From contig OY969087.1 of assembly GCA_963697525.1 (NCBI GenBank), positions 1,550,001 through 1,614,000 on the forward strand: DNA of 64,000 bases, written 5' to 3'. The notes beneath the pieces were generated by a model that saw only the letters and a list, made by a program, of their open reading frames with translations, did not search any database and had not been told where the DNA came from. The position numbers and the translations under genes were made by a program. The first letter of the stretch is position 1; every line of letters starts with the position of its first letter. Positions 17,419 through 25,381 of this stretch are shown here, piece after piece. The stretch comes from Bradymonas sp963697525. GTDB lineage: Bacteria; Myxococcota_A; Bradymonadia; Bradymonadales; Bradymonadaceae.

Positions 17419-19005
17419 ATGGCCGCGCGTAAACCCAACCACTTGTTGACATTTGCATTGGCCCTGATGATCGCCGCGCCGGCGATGCTGTCCGCCGGGG
17501 AGCATAGCGCGCAGGCGGGGCCGTTCGACGGGATTCGTGCGCCGAAGGTGCGCAACATCCATGGCAAAAAGAACAGCGACGACGAGGACAGCAACAAGAA
17601 GAAGAAAAAGAAGAAAAAGCAGCCCCGGCGCTCGCGTCCGGCGAAGACGCCGCGGCGCTCGCCGACGGTCCACAAAGACCCGCGGGTGCACACCACGAGG
17701 CCCACGCGTCCGCAAAAGACGCCGCGGCGCAGCCAGACCTACCACAACGACACCTCCGGGCTGCAGCGAAACGACGGCTCGTTGTCGCATAGCAGCACCA
17801 ACGGCAGTGTGGGCATCGGGCGCAACGGCGGCGGGCTGAGCCACAGCTCGAGCCACCCGCGCCCGACCAAGCAGCCGCGGCGCGATCAGCATCAGCAGCC
17901 GCCGGCGCAGCACAATCCGCCGACGCACAAGCAGCCGCGGCGTCCGCAAGCGCCGGGGCACGTGCCCCATACGCCGCATCCGGACCCGCGCCTTCCGCAT
18001 CCGCAGCCGCCGGTGCATCAGCCGCCGGTCCACCCACAGCCGCCGGTCCACCAGCCGTCGCACAATGACCACAATGGCCACGGCCCGGGCAACGTCGACC
18101 ACCGGCCGCCGCAGCGCGACCACAATCCCGGCCACGACCGGCGCCCGCCGGCGCCGCATCCCGACCCGCGCGTGCCGCATAATCCGCCGGCGCAGCGCGA
18201 CCAACCGGGCCGGGTGGGGCGGGGCGACCACGACCGCGATCACGGCTATGACCACGATCACGACCACGGCTACGATCACGATCACGATCACGGCTACGAC
18301 CACGATCACGATCACGGCTACGACCACGACCACGACCGCTACGGGCGCGATGACTACGGCAACGATCGTTATGGCAACGATGGTTATGGCAACAACGGTT
18401 ACGGCAACGGTGGCTACGACAACGGCTACGGCAACGACTACCGCCGCCACCACCGCCGCACCGGGGTGGGCAGCACCGCTTCGGGCAGCGTCCAGCAGCA
18501 GGCCTCGCCCCAGACGGGCGGCTCCATCGGCGACCCCTACGTGACTCTGGGCGTGGGCCTGGCGGGGTTGAACGCCGCCGAGCTCGACTCGCAGACGATG
18601 TCGGGTACGGACTTCAACCTGGGTGTGGGCACCAAGGGGCAGTTGTTCTCCGGGGAGCTGGGCATCCAGGGCGGCGGCTACCAGCCCACCGCCACCCAGC
18701 GTAGCGTCAGCCTGTACGGGCTGTCCGGCGACTTCCGCCTGCAGCCGCGCCTGGGCATGTTCGAGCCCTACGCGCTCATCGGCGTGGGCGTGCACGGGCT
18801 GTCCGACTCCAACGCGGAGTTCGCCTCGGTGGGCGCCTCGCTTCGGTTGGGTCTGGGCGCCGACATCCGGGTGCAGGACGTCGGCTTCAGCGCGCGCTAC
18901 CTGCACAGCGCCTATAGCTTCGACGACCCCAATGCCAGCAACGCCGACGGAACGTTCAGCGCGACCAACGACCAGTTCGGCGTCAACCTGCTGATCTACT
19001 TCTAG
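17419..19005 (+). CDS. His/Asp-rich low-complexity protein with C-terminal outer-membrane barrel-like domain
   Basis: ATG 17419 with GGAGAAG upstream; 528 residues. Residues 1-34 form a signal peptide (LLTFALALMIAAPAMLSA). Next come a Lys/Arg-rich block (NKKKKKKKKQPRRSRP), a long Pro/His/Arg-rich region (HPQPPVHQPP), and from about residue 270 tandem GYDHDHDH octapeptides, then Tyr-Gly-Asn repeats (YGNDGYGNNGYGN). The last 155 residues (GDPYVTLGVGLAGLNAAELD to GVNLLIYF) look like eight alternating strands ending in an aromatic residue, as in small outer-membrane barrels. A plausible reading is an anchor barrel displaying a metal-binding or polyanion-binding arm; no family is known to me. Confidence 0.7.
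   Translation: MAARKPNHLLTFALALMIAAPAMLSAGEHSAQAGPFDGIRAPKVRNIHGKKNSDDEDSNKKKKKKKKQPRRSRPAKTPRRSPTVHKDPRVHTTRPTRPQKTPRRSQTYHNDTSGLQRNDGSLSHSSTNGSVGIGRNGGGLSHSSSHPRPTKQPRRDQHQQPPAQHNPPTHKQPRRPQAPGHVPHTPHPDPRLPHPQPPVHQPPVHPQPPVHQPSHNDHNGHGPGNVDHRPPQRDHNPGHDRRPPAPHPDPRVPHNPPAQRDQPGRVGRGDHDRDHGYDHDHDHGYDHDHDHGYDHDHDHGYDHDHDRYGRDDYGNDRYGNDGYGNNGYGNGGYDNGYGNDYRRHHRRTGVGSTASGSVQQQASPQTGGSIGDPYVTLGVGLAGLNAAELDSQTMSGTDFNLGVGTKGQLFSGELGIQGGGYQPTATQRSVSLYGLSGDFRLQPRLGMFEPYALIGVGVHGLSDSNAEFASVGASLRLGLGADIRVQDVGFSARYLHSAYSFDDPNASNADGTFSATNDQFGVNLLIYF
18226..18341. repeat. tandem 24-bp repeat encoding GYDHDHDH
   Basis: Four to five in-frame copies of a 24-base unit encode GYDHDHDH within the His/Asp-rich gene. 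Synonymous differences between units (CAT/CAC, GAC/GAT) show the array is not freshly expanded. A related 12-base Tyr-Gly-Asn array continues to about 18440. Confidence 0.85.
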
Positions 19006-19510
19006 GCGGCCCTAGCTGCTCGGTCAGCCCGGCGAGTCCAGCGGCGACGTCGGCCGGCTCGCCGGGCTCGGCCGAGTCGACCAGGTCGAGGGCCTGGTCG
19101 AGCACCGCGTCAATCTCAGCGAGGCGAGTCTGCTGCCCGGCAGGCTCGCCTTGTTGTGTGGGGGCGCCGGCGAAGCGCTGCGCCTGCAGGCGCACCAGCC
19201 ACTTGCGCACCTGGCGGCCCAGCTCGGTGCCCGTGGGGTCGCCGAGCTCGGGAAAGTGCTGCGCGATCAGCGTGTCCAGCCACATCGAGCGCTGGTAGGC
19301 CGCGCGCAGATCGTCGTCGAGCACCTCCTCGGCCAGCGTGGGGAGCAGTCGGCTGTCTGCGGAGCCCGCCTGGGCGCGTGCGAGCATGCGCGTGGTCAGC
19401 ACCGTCAACAGCAGCGTCGCCCCCACCACGATCAGCACCACCGACAGCAGCGCGACGACGAGGTCGACGTGCAGGCCGGAGCCGGCCACTTGGGCGAAGA
19501 GATCGTTCAT
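18983..19510 (-). CDS. single-pass membrane protein of unknown function
   Basis: ATG 19510 has AGGAG 6 bases upstream; 175 residues. A short N-terminus precedes one long transmembrane helix at about residues 12-40 (LVVALLSVVLIVVGATLLLT), then a cytoplasmic helical, Glu/Arg-rich domain (LRAAYQRSMWLDTLIAQHFP, VRKWLVRLQAQRFAG) and an Ala/Leu-rich tail. Its 3' end overlaps the convergent His/Asp-rich gene by 23 bases. No family recognised. Confidence 0.65.
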   Translation of the reverse strand: MNDLFAQVAGSGLHVDLVVALLSVVLIVVGATLLLTVLTTRMLARAQAGSADSRLLPTLAEEVLDDDLRAAYQRSMWLDTLIAQHFPELGDPTGTELGRQVRKWLVRLQAQRFAGAPTQQGEPAGQQTRLAEIDAVLDQALDLVDSAEPGEPADVAAGLAGLTEQLGPPRSRSAG

Positions 19511-19814
19511 GGCCGCTCCTGTCGACTCGCAGAGAGCGCCCCCGAGGGGGGTTGCGCCCAATTTCTCGAATATGTCGATTGCAGATTGCCCCATCGATCT
19601 GCTAGATCGAAGCGGACAACGTGGACAATCGACCGCCCAGACGGCGCCGACAAGCCGCGCTCGTGGCGCGAGAATCTTGACGCTTTAAGGGCCATTGCGT
19701 AACGTGATTGGTCGTTAGGAGCGCGTACCATCGTTCTTCCAACTTAGGCGATTTCGCCAGTCAAAAGCTATACACCGCTCATTCCTCGATTCTCGTGGTT
19801 GAGGAGAGGTTACA
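19511..19814. other. intergenic region between divergent genes
   Basis: About 300 bases. It holds the ribosome-binding site of the minus-strand membrane protein and the promoter region of the FHA gene, which has AGGAGAGG at 19803-19810. No other gene or strong structure seen. Confidence 0.5.
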
Positions 19815-20773
19815 TTGAGTCAAAGTCAAGCCGGCCAGTACGTCCTGAAATTCATCTCAGGCAAGTATCAGGGGGGGAGTTCCCGCTGGAGCACGACTCC
19901 GAGATCCTGATCGGCCGTTCCAGTGAGCTGGACATGGTCCTCGTCGAGGACATGGTCTCTCGCAAGCACGCTCGCATCAGTGCGCATAACGGCACCCTCG
20001 AGATCGAGGACTTCGGCAGCACCAACGGGACCTTCGTCAACGGCGAAAAGATCACCAAGGCGCGCCTCAAAGAGGGCGACCGGGTGCTCATCGGCACCAA
20101 TATCATCAAATTGGTCCACCGCGACCATGTCGCCGCCGACGGCGGCGGCCCGGGCATGGGCGCCCCCGGACAGGCCGGTGGCAACGACCACCACACCCAG
20201 GCCTCCCGCACCACCGGAGCCACGCTGACCGGCTCCATCTCCGGACTCATCGAAGAGGTGCCGCTGCCCGACCTGCTCCAGTTGTTCTCCACCAGCCGCA
20301 AGTCCGGCGTGCTGGTCATCCGCACCGAAGTCGACACCGCCAAGATTTACCTGCGCGAGGGACGCGTCTTCTACGCGACCATCAACGACGACCCGGAGAT
20401 CTCGCCGTACAAGGCGTTCTACCGCGTGCTCGCCTGGCGCACGGGCACGTTCTCGTTGGAGCAGCCCACCGACGAGACCTTCGACGAAGAGATCAACGAA
20501 TCCATCGAGAACCTGCTCATGGAGGGCATGCGCCAGCTCGACGAGATCATGGCGCTGGGCGACGACGTGCCCGACCTGACCGCGCAATTGCTGATCAACA
20601 AGCCGCTGGTGCCCCCGCTGCGCAGCCTGACCCCCGAGCTTCTGGACACCATCCAGTTGGTGTTCAACTACGGCTCGGTCGCCAAAGTACTCAACAAGAG
20701 CTTGGCCAGCGACCTGGAGACGATGCAGGACATCGTCTACCTGATCCGCAACGACTACATGACCGTCGACTAA
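19815..20773 (+). CDS. FHA domain - DUF4388 (PATAN-like) signalling protein, frameshifted in a G7 run
   Basis: The natural N-terminus appears to begin at TTG 19815 (SQSQAGQYVLKFISGKYQGG) with AGGAGAGG upstream, but this frame is broken at seven Gs (19871-19877). With eight Gs it would continue as EFPLEHDSEILIGRSSELDM. The alternative in-phase start at TTG 19799 gives an N-terminus unlike FHA strand 1. After the shift: FHA domain (GRSS, VSRKHARI, FGSTNGTFVNG), which binds phosphothreonine, then from about residue 140 a DUF4388/PATAN-like domain (LLQLFSTSRKSGVLVI, LREGRVFYATIND). Proteins of this type act in deltaproteobacterial signalling and motility; a kinase encoded in the window could be the partner (inference). 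Confidence 0.82.
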
Positions 20774-20780
20774 CCTCGGT

Positions 20781-20858
20781 TCACCACAGAGGCCACAGAG
20801 GGCACAGAGGAAGACCTTTTGACTTTTTCCTCTGTGCCCTCTGTGCCCTCTGTGGTGA
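20781..20858. repeat. 32-bp inverted repeat of CACAGAGG units (hairpin)
   Basis: Left arm 20781-20812 (TCACCACAGAGG...) and right arm 20827-20858 are inverted copies with one mismatch around a 14-base loop. Each arm is itself made of short CACAGAGG repeats. Related arms occur near 39451-39488 and 46414-46619. It separates the FHA gene from dnaB and could act as a terminator or processing hairpin. Confidence 0.88.
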
Positions 20859-20883
20859 GTTCACCCCTTGCTCGTAAGTTGCT

Positions 20884-22233
20884 ATGACCCGCCCGCCCGT
20901 CGACGAGACCATCCGCGTTCCCCCGCATAACGAAGACGCCGAGCGCAGCCTGCTGGGCGCGATTCTGCTGGACAACCGGGTGCTCGACGAGATGTTGAGC
21001 CGCCTGTCGGTCGACGACTTCTACCGCGAGCAGCACCGCCACGTTTTTCGGGCGATGGTCGATCTGCACCGGCGCGAGGAGCCGGTCGACGTGATCACGC
21101 TGGCCGACCATCTGTCGGCCGAGGATCGCCTGGAGGCCGTCGGCGGCCCCAGCTATCTGGCGCGGCTGTCCAACGCCGTGCCCTCGGCGGCCAACGTCGG
21201 TCAATACGCCGAGATCGTGCGGCGCAAGTCGGCGCTTCGAAAGTTCATCTTTACCGCCGACGCTCTGGTCAATAACGCCTACGGCGATGTCAGTGACGTC
21301 GAAGAGTTCATGGACGACGTCGAGCGGCGTCTGTTTGCCATCACCCAGCAGGGGATCAAAAAAGACTACGCCTCGATGCGCGAGGTCATTCAGAGCGCGT
21401 TCACCCAGATCGAGGCGCTGTACAACAAAAGCGAGCACATCACCGGTGTGCCCAGCGGGTTCGTCGACCTCGATGATATCACCGCTGGCTGGCAGCGCTC
21501 CGACTTGATCATCGTCGCCGCCCGCCCGGCGATGGGTAAGACGAGCTTTACGCTCAACATGGCCACCCACTCCGCCGTCGAGCGCAACATCGCCGCGGCC
21601 TTCTTCAGCCTGGAGATGTCCAACGAGCAGCTCGCCATCCGCATGCTGTGCAGCCAGGCGCGCGTCGACCAGTCCAAGCTTCGCCGCGGCAATATGACCG
21701 AGCAGGAGTGGGCCCGGCTCATCAAGGCCGCCGGCGCGCTGAGCGAGGCGAAGATCTTTTTGGACGACACCCCCGCGCTTCCCATCATGGAGTTTCGCTC
21801 CAAGTGTCGCCGCCTCAAAGCCGAGCACGACATCGGCATCATCTTCATCGACTACCTGCAGCTCATGCGCGGCTCGGGCGGCCACGGCAGCCGCGAGCAG
21901 GAGATCAGCGAGATCTCGCGCAACCTGAAGGCCGTCGCCAAAGAGCTCGACGTACCCATCATCGCCCTCGCCCAGCTCAACCGCGGCGTGGAGTCCCGCG
22001 CCGACAAACGCCCCATGATGAGCGACCTGAGAGAATCGGGAGCAATCGAGCAGGATGCAGACTTGATCACGTTCATCTACCGCGATGAGGTGTACAACCC
22101 GGATACCGAGGATAAGGGCGTCGCCGAGATCATCATCGGCAAGCACCGCAACGGGTCGATCGGCTCGGTGCGGCTGCGCTTCTTCGGCCCGATTACCCGC
22201 TTCGAAAATCTCGCGCCCGACATGGACATGTAG
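20884..22233 (+). CDS. dnaB: replicative DNA helicase DnaB
   Basis: 449 residues, the standard DnaB length. The N-terminal primase-interacting domain begins RVPPHNEDAERSLLGAILLD. The RecA-like motor carries Walker A with Lys219 in ARPAMGKTSF, the DYLQLMRG Walker B/H2 region and the H4 segment LRESGAIEQDADLI. It unwinds DNA 5'-3' at the replication fork as a hexamer. No intein is visible in the Walker A or DNA-binding loops. The ATG at 20884 lies just after the inverted-repeat element; the ribosome-binding site is poor. Confidence 0.96.
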   Translation: MTRPPVDETIRVPPHNEDAERSLLGAILLDNRVLDEMLSRLSVDDFYREQHRHVFRAMVDLHRREEPVDVITLADHLSAEDRLEAVGGPSYLARLSNAVPSAANVGQYAEIVRRKSALRKFIFTADALVNNAYGDVSDVEEFMDDVERRLFAITQQGIKKDYASMREVIQSAFTQIEALYNKSEHITGVPSGFVDLDDITAGWQRSDLIIVAARPAMGKTSFTLNMATHSAVERNIAAAFFSLEMSNEQLAIRMLCSQARVDQSKLRRGNMTEQEWARLIKAAGALSEAKIFLDDTPALPIMEFRSKCRRLKAEHDIGIIFIDYLQLMRGSGGHGSREQEISEISRNLKAVAKELDVPIIALAQLNRGVESRADKRPMMSDLRESGAIEQDADLITFIYRDEVYNPDTEDKGVAEIIIGKHRNGSIGSVRLRFFGPITRFENLAPDMDM

Positions 22234-22333
22234 TAGACATTCGTACCTGGTGGTGAATAAGCCGCAAATGTCGACGTCTGAGTGGGTGCAGCAAGAAATT
22301 GGAATGACCATTTTGGGTGTGAAGGAGATTCTC

Positions 22334-23284
22334 ATGATGCAGCGGGTAGGAATGAAAGCGGGCTTGTTGGCGGGCTGTCTGGCGCTGGCATTGGCGGCCG
22401 GCTGCGGCAGCAGCAGCAGTGGCAACGGTGGCTCGAATAACGGCGGCGGGTCCAACAACGGCGGCGGCAGCAACCAGAATACCAGTAGCTTCGACGCACA
22501 GACCAGCGATGGTGGCGGCCAACAGAACTCGATGCAGGGCTCGCAGAGCGACGACAAGGCCGGCGACGGCACCTGGGGCGCCGGGATCGCCGGAGCGGCG
22601 CTGCAGATGACGCTGATCAGCGCCGATGGCACCGTCATCAACGCCGTGATCACCACCTCGGACACCTCCAAGGCACCCGGCGACTTCCCCCCCGCCGACG
22701 GCAGCGGCATGACCACGGTGACGTTGGTCAACGCCGCCACCGGCAGCTCTTTTGTGAGCAACGGTACCGGCACGCTCAAGCTGGACACCTGTCCGAAGGC
22801 CGTCGGCGAGCACGCCAAGGGGAGCTTCGGCAATATCGGGCTCAAGAGCCAGGACGGCTCGGGGGCGACCGAGACGCTCACCGGCAACTTCGACGTGGTC
22901 GTCTACGCCAAATCCGGCGACCTGTTCTGCAACGACCAGAGCTCGTCGAACAAGGGCAGCACCAACAACAACGGCGGCGGCACCTGCTCGGCCGACGAGT
23001 GCGCCGACGGCGGCACCTGCTGCCCCTACATGCAGTGCATCAACCAGTGCGAGCTGCAGTGCGTCACCCAGGATCCCAATTGCCAGGGCGGCATGAACCC
23101 GCAGGGCTGCGCGACCTGCGCGGACAACTGCCTGGACTCGTGCAACGTCTCCTCGGAGTGCCGCACGGCCATGACCGCGTTGAACACCTGCGGCACAAAC
23201 AACGACTGCGGCCAGATGAGCGATACCGAGCAGGACCAGTGCCTGAAGGACCATTGCTGCAGCGAGCTCAACGCGGCGATGTAG
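22334..23284 (+). CDS. Cys-rich lipoprotein
   Basis: ATG 22334 follows AAGGAG with a 6-base gap; 316 residues. The signal peptide ends LALALAAGC, giving a lipobox with the mature Cys near residue 23. A Gly/Asn/Ser linker (NNGGGSNNGGG) leads to a beta-type domain (about 95-205). After a second Gly/Asn linker comes a Cys-rich module of about 95 residues with some 18 cysteines (CSADECADGGTCCPYMQC onward), spaced as in myxobacterial Cys-rich lipoproteins. Likely surface-exposed and disulfide-bonded. Function unknown. Confidence 0.78.
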   Translation: MMQRVGMKAGLLAGCLALALAAGCGSSSSGNGGSNNGGGSNNGGGSNQNTSSFDAQTSDGGGQQNSMQGSQSDDKAGDGTWGAGIAGAALQMTLISADGTVINAVITTSDTSKAPGDFPPADGSGMTTVTLVNAATGSSFVSNGTGTLKLDTCPKAVGEHAKGSFGNIGLKSQDGSGATETLTGNFDVVVYAKSGDLFCNDQSSSNKGSTNNNGGGTCSADECADGGTCCPYMQCINQCELQCVTQDPNCQGGMNPQGCATCADNCLDSCNVSSECRTAMTALNTCGTNNDCGQMSDTEQDQCLKDHCCSELNAAM

Positions 23285-23288
23285 ACGT

Positions 23289-23345
23289 AGCGCGCTTTGC
23301 GCGGAGCGTGGCGCGCTTTGCGCGCCACGCCGCGCGCCGTCAGGC
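23289..23345. repeat. GCGCGCTTTGCGCG-type palindromic repeats, two copies
   Basis: Two copies of GCGCGCTTTGCGCG lie between the Cys-rich lipoprotein and the convergent TM2-like gene. One is embedded in a perfect hairpin (GCGTGGCGCG at 23306-23315 pairing with 23321-23330 around CTTTG). A related GGCGCGCC palindrome follows. Same family as the element at 15590. Confidence 0.75.
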
Positions 23346-23361
23346 GCGCCACGATGTCAGC

Positions 23362-23907
23362 TCAAAAGATGTCGTTGATATCCGGAAAGAACTCCCAGTC
23401 GTCGACTGGGCGTTTTTTTTTGGCCATGGCCACGCAGTAGGTGTCCAGGGCGGCGGCGATGGAGAGCAGTCCGCCGACGGCGCAGGTGAACACGGTCACC
23501 AGCAGGACGACGACGCCCTTGGTGGTCTGGCCGAGCATCATCTGGCCGACGCCGGGAAAGAAGATCGACAATATCACCGCCAGGATGTCGTTGCTGTCGG
23601 GCTTGGGCTTGGCGCCCGGGCGCACCGCCGGGGGCTGGTCGCCGGGCAACTGGTCGCCGTGGGCATCCTCCATGCCGCCGCGTTCCAGGGGCACGGCGTA
23701 GCCGGCCGACGACTCGCCACCCTGGGGCTGACGAGCGCCCTGCGCTCCGGGGGGCTGGGCGGCCTCGGGCTCGTGCGGTGGCACCGGCTGGGGCTGGTCG
23801 GCGCGCGGCGGTTCCTGGCCGTCGGGCGGATCATTCGATTGGGGGCTTTCGGCCCAGTCGTTGGGCCGCGAAGGTCCATTGCCGCCGTTGTCGTTGCCGT
23901 TGGTCAT
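23362..23907 (-). CDS. proline-rich TM2-like membrane protein
   Basis: 181 residues. The first ~105 residues are disordered, rich in Pro, Gln, Gly and Asn. Two transmembrane helices follow (LAVILSIFFPGVGQMMLG and KGVVVLLVTVFTCAVGGLLS) with the turn GQTTKG. This matches the pattern of TM2-type domains, where a G-x-G-Q/H-x-F/L-Y/L-L-G motif joins two helices. TM2 proteins are small, poorly understood membrane proteins. The gene lies 15 bases downstream of pepP on the same strand and is probably co-transcribed with it. Confidence 0.7.
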   Translation of the reverse strand: MTNGNDNGGNGPSRPNDWAESPQSNDPPDGQEPPRADQPQPVPPHEPEAAQPPGAQGARQPQGGESSAGYAVPLERGGMEDAHGDQLPGDQPPAVRPGAKPKPDSNDILAVILSIFFPGVGQMMLGQTTKGVVVLLVTVFTCAVGGLLSIAAALDTYCVAMAKKKRPVDDWEFFPDINDIF

Positions 23908-23922
23908 CGCGTCTCCGTCGAA

Positions 23923-25257
23923 TCAGTGAGCGTCGGTTCCCACGATCGCCTCGATCTCGTCGACCGCTTTGGGGCAGGAACTGGTCAGGTTTTCGTAGCC
24001 CTCGTCGGTGACCAGGACGTCGTCCTCGATGCGTACACCCACGCCGCGAAATTCCTCGGGGGCGTCTTCATCGGTGCGCGGCACGTACAGCCCCGGCTCG
24101 ATGGTAAGCACCATGCCCGGATCGAGCAGGCGCGAGGCGCCGTCGACGTCGTGGTAGGGCCCGACGTCGTGCACGTCGATCCCCAGCCAGTGGCCGATGC
24201 TATGCGGGTAGTACTTTTTGTAGGTCTCCTGCTCGACGAGCTCGTCGACCGAGCCCGACAGAAGCTTCAGGTCGACCATCGCCTGGGTCAGCCCGCGCAC
24301 CGACTTGGCCTTGAGCTCCTCGTAGGGAAGCCCCGGGCGGATGCTGTCGACCAGGTCGACCTGGACGTCGAGCACCGCCTGGTAGAAGTCGCGCTGGGCG
24401 GAGGTGAACTGGCCGGAGGCCGGAAAGCTGCGGGTGATGTCCCCGGCGTAAAATTCGAACTCACAGCCGGCGTCGACCAGCACGACGTCGCCGTCCTCGA
24501 TGACGTCGCGGTTGTCGACGTAGTGCAAGATGGTGGCGTTGTCCCCGGTGCCCACGATGGTGGTGTAGGCGGGGAATTCGGCGCCGCTTTTGCGAAAGTG
24601 GTACTCGATGAGCGCCTGCAACTCGTATTCATGCATGCCCGGCCGGCAGTGCTTCATGGCCAGCACGTGCGCCTGCGAGGAGATCTCGGCGGCGCGGCGC
24701 ATCAGGTCGAGCTCCTCGGGCCCTTTGCGAAGGCGCATCTCGTGGAGGATGTCGCGCACGTCGATGAGCGCGCCCGGCGCCCCCGACGGCTTGTTTCGCC
24801 GGTGGCGAAGCTTATTGATCCAACGGGTGACGCGCGCGTCGAACTTGGGGTGCTCCCCCAGGGTGTAGTACAGCCGCTCGCGCTCCTCGAGGAAGCCCGG
24901 CAGCTTCTCGTCGAGATCGTCGAGGGTGAAGGCGGCGTCGGCGCCGTAGTCGCTCATGGCCCCCTCCGGCCCGGCGCGCCGGCCAGTCCACTGCTCTTCG
25001 CCGGGGTTGCGGGCGCGCACGAACATGACGAATTCGCCGTCGTCGTGGCCCGGCGCAAATACCAGGACCGTCTGCGGCTCGCGAAACCCCGACAGGTACA
25101 GAATGTCGCTGGCCGGGCGGTACGGAAATTCGGTGTCCTTCGAGCGGGTACTCTCGGGGTTGGCCACCAGGATGGCCACCCCATCCTCGCCGATATGGTC
25201 CATGAATTGGCGGCGGCGGGCGGCGAAGCTCTCGGGGGAGAAAGAATACATGGGCAT
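23923..25257 (-). CDS. pepP: Xaa-Pro aminopeptidase (aminopeptidase P, M24B)
   Basis: About 444 residues from ATG 25257; ATG 25251 or TTG 25266 are alternatives. Residues 1-140 are the aminopeptidase P N-terminal domain (YSFSPESFAARRRQFMDHIG, PYRPASDILYLSGF). The pita-bread catalytic domain carries the dimetal ligands: Asp in LVDAGCEFEFYAGDITRSFP, His in HSIGHWLGIDVHD, Glu in LTIEPGLYVP and Glu in GVRIEDDVLV. It removes N-terminal residues preceding proline in the cytoplasm. Length and motifs fit PepP rather than the shorter PepQ prolidase. Confidence 0.93.
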   Translation of the reverse strand: MPMYSFSPESFAARRRQFMDHIGEDGVAILVANPESTRSKDTEFPYRPASDILYLSGFREPQTVLVFAPGHDDGEFVMFVRARNPGEEQWTGRRAGPEGAMSDYGADAAFTLDDLDEKLPGFLEERERLYYTLGEHPKFDARVTRWINKLRHRRNKPSGAPGALIDVRDILHEMRLRKGPEELDLMRRAAEISSQAHVLAMKHCRPGMHEYELQALIEYHFRKSGAEFPAYTTIVGTGDNATILHYVDNRDVIEDGDVVLVDAGCEFEFYAGDITRSFPASGQFTSAQRDFYQAVLDVQVDLVDSIRPGLPYEELKAKSVRGLTQAMVDLKLLSGSVDELVEQETYKKYYPHSIGHWLGIDVHDVGPYHDVDGASRLLDPGMVLTIEPGLYVPRTDEDAPEEFRGVGVRIEDDVLVTDEGYENLTSSCPKAVDEIEAIVGTDAH

Positions 25258-25381
25258 TCCAGACAAAGGGTGGCAAAAGTTGTAGGGTCGTGGCAGGTGC
25301 GTTACGCAGCAGGCACGCCGCCAACGCGCTCGACTGTCTTAACGGAGTTTGGTGCACTCGCGCAAGGAATCAAGGACGCCG

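Noticed and set aside
18226..18440. Regular repeats that could suggest a CRISPR array
   Set aside because: The 24-bp and 12-bp units are contiguous, without spacers, and encode in-frame GYDHDHDH and Tyr-Gly-Asn repeats.
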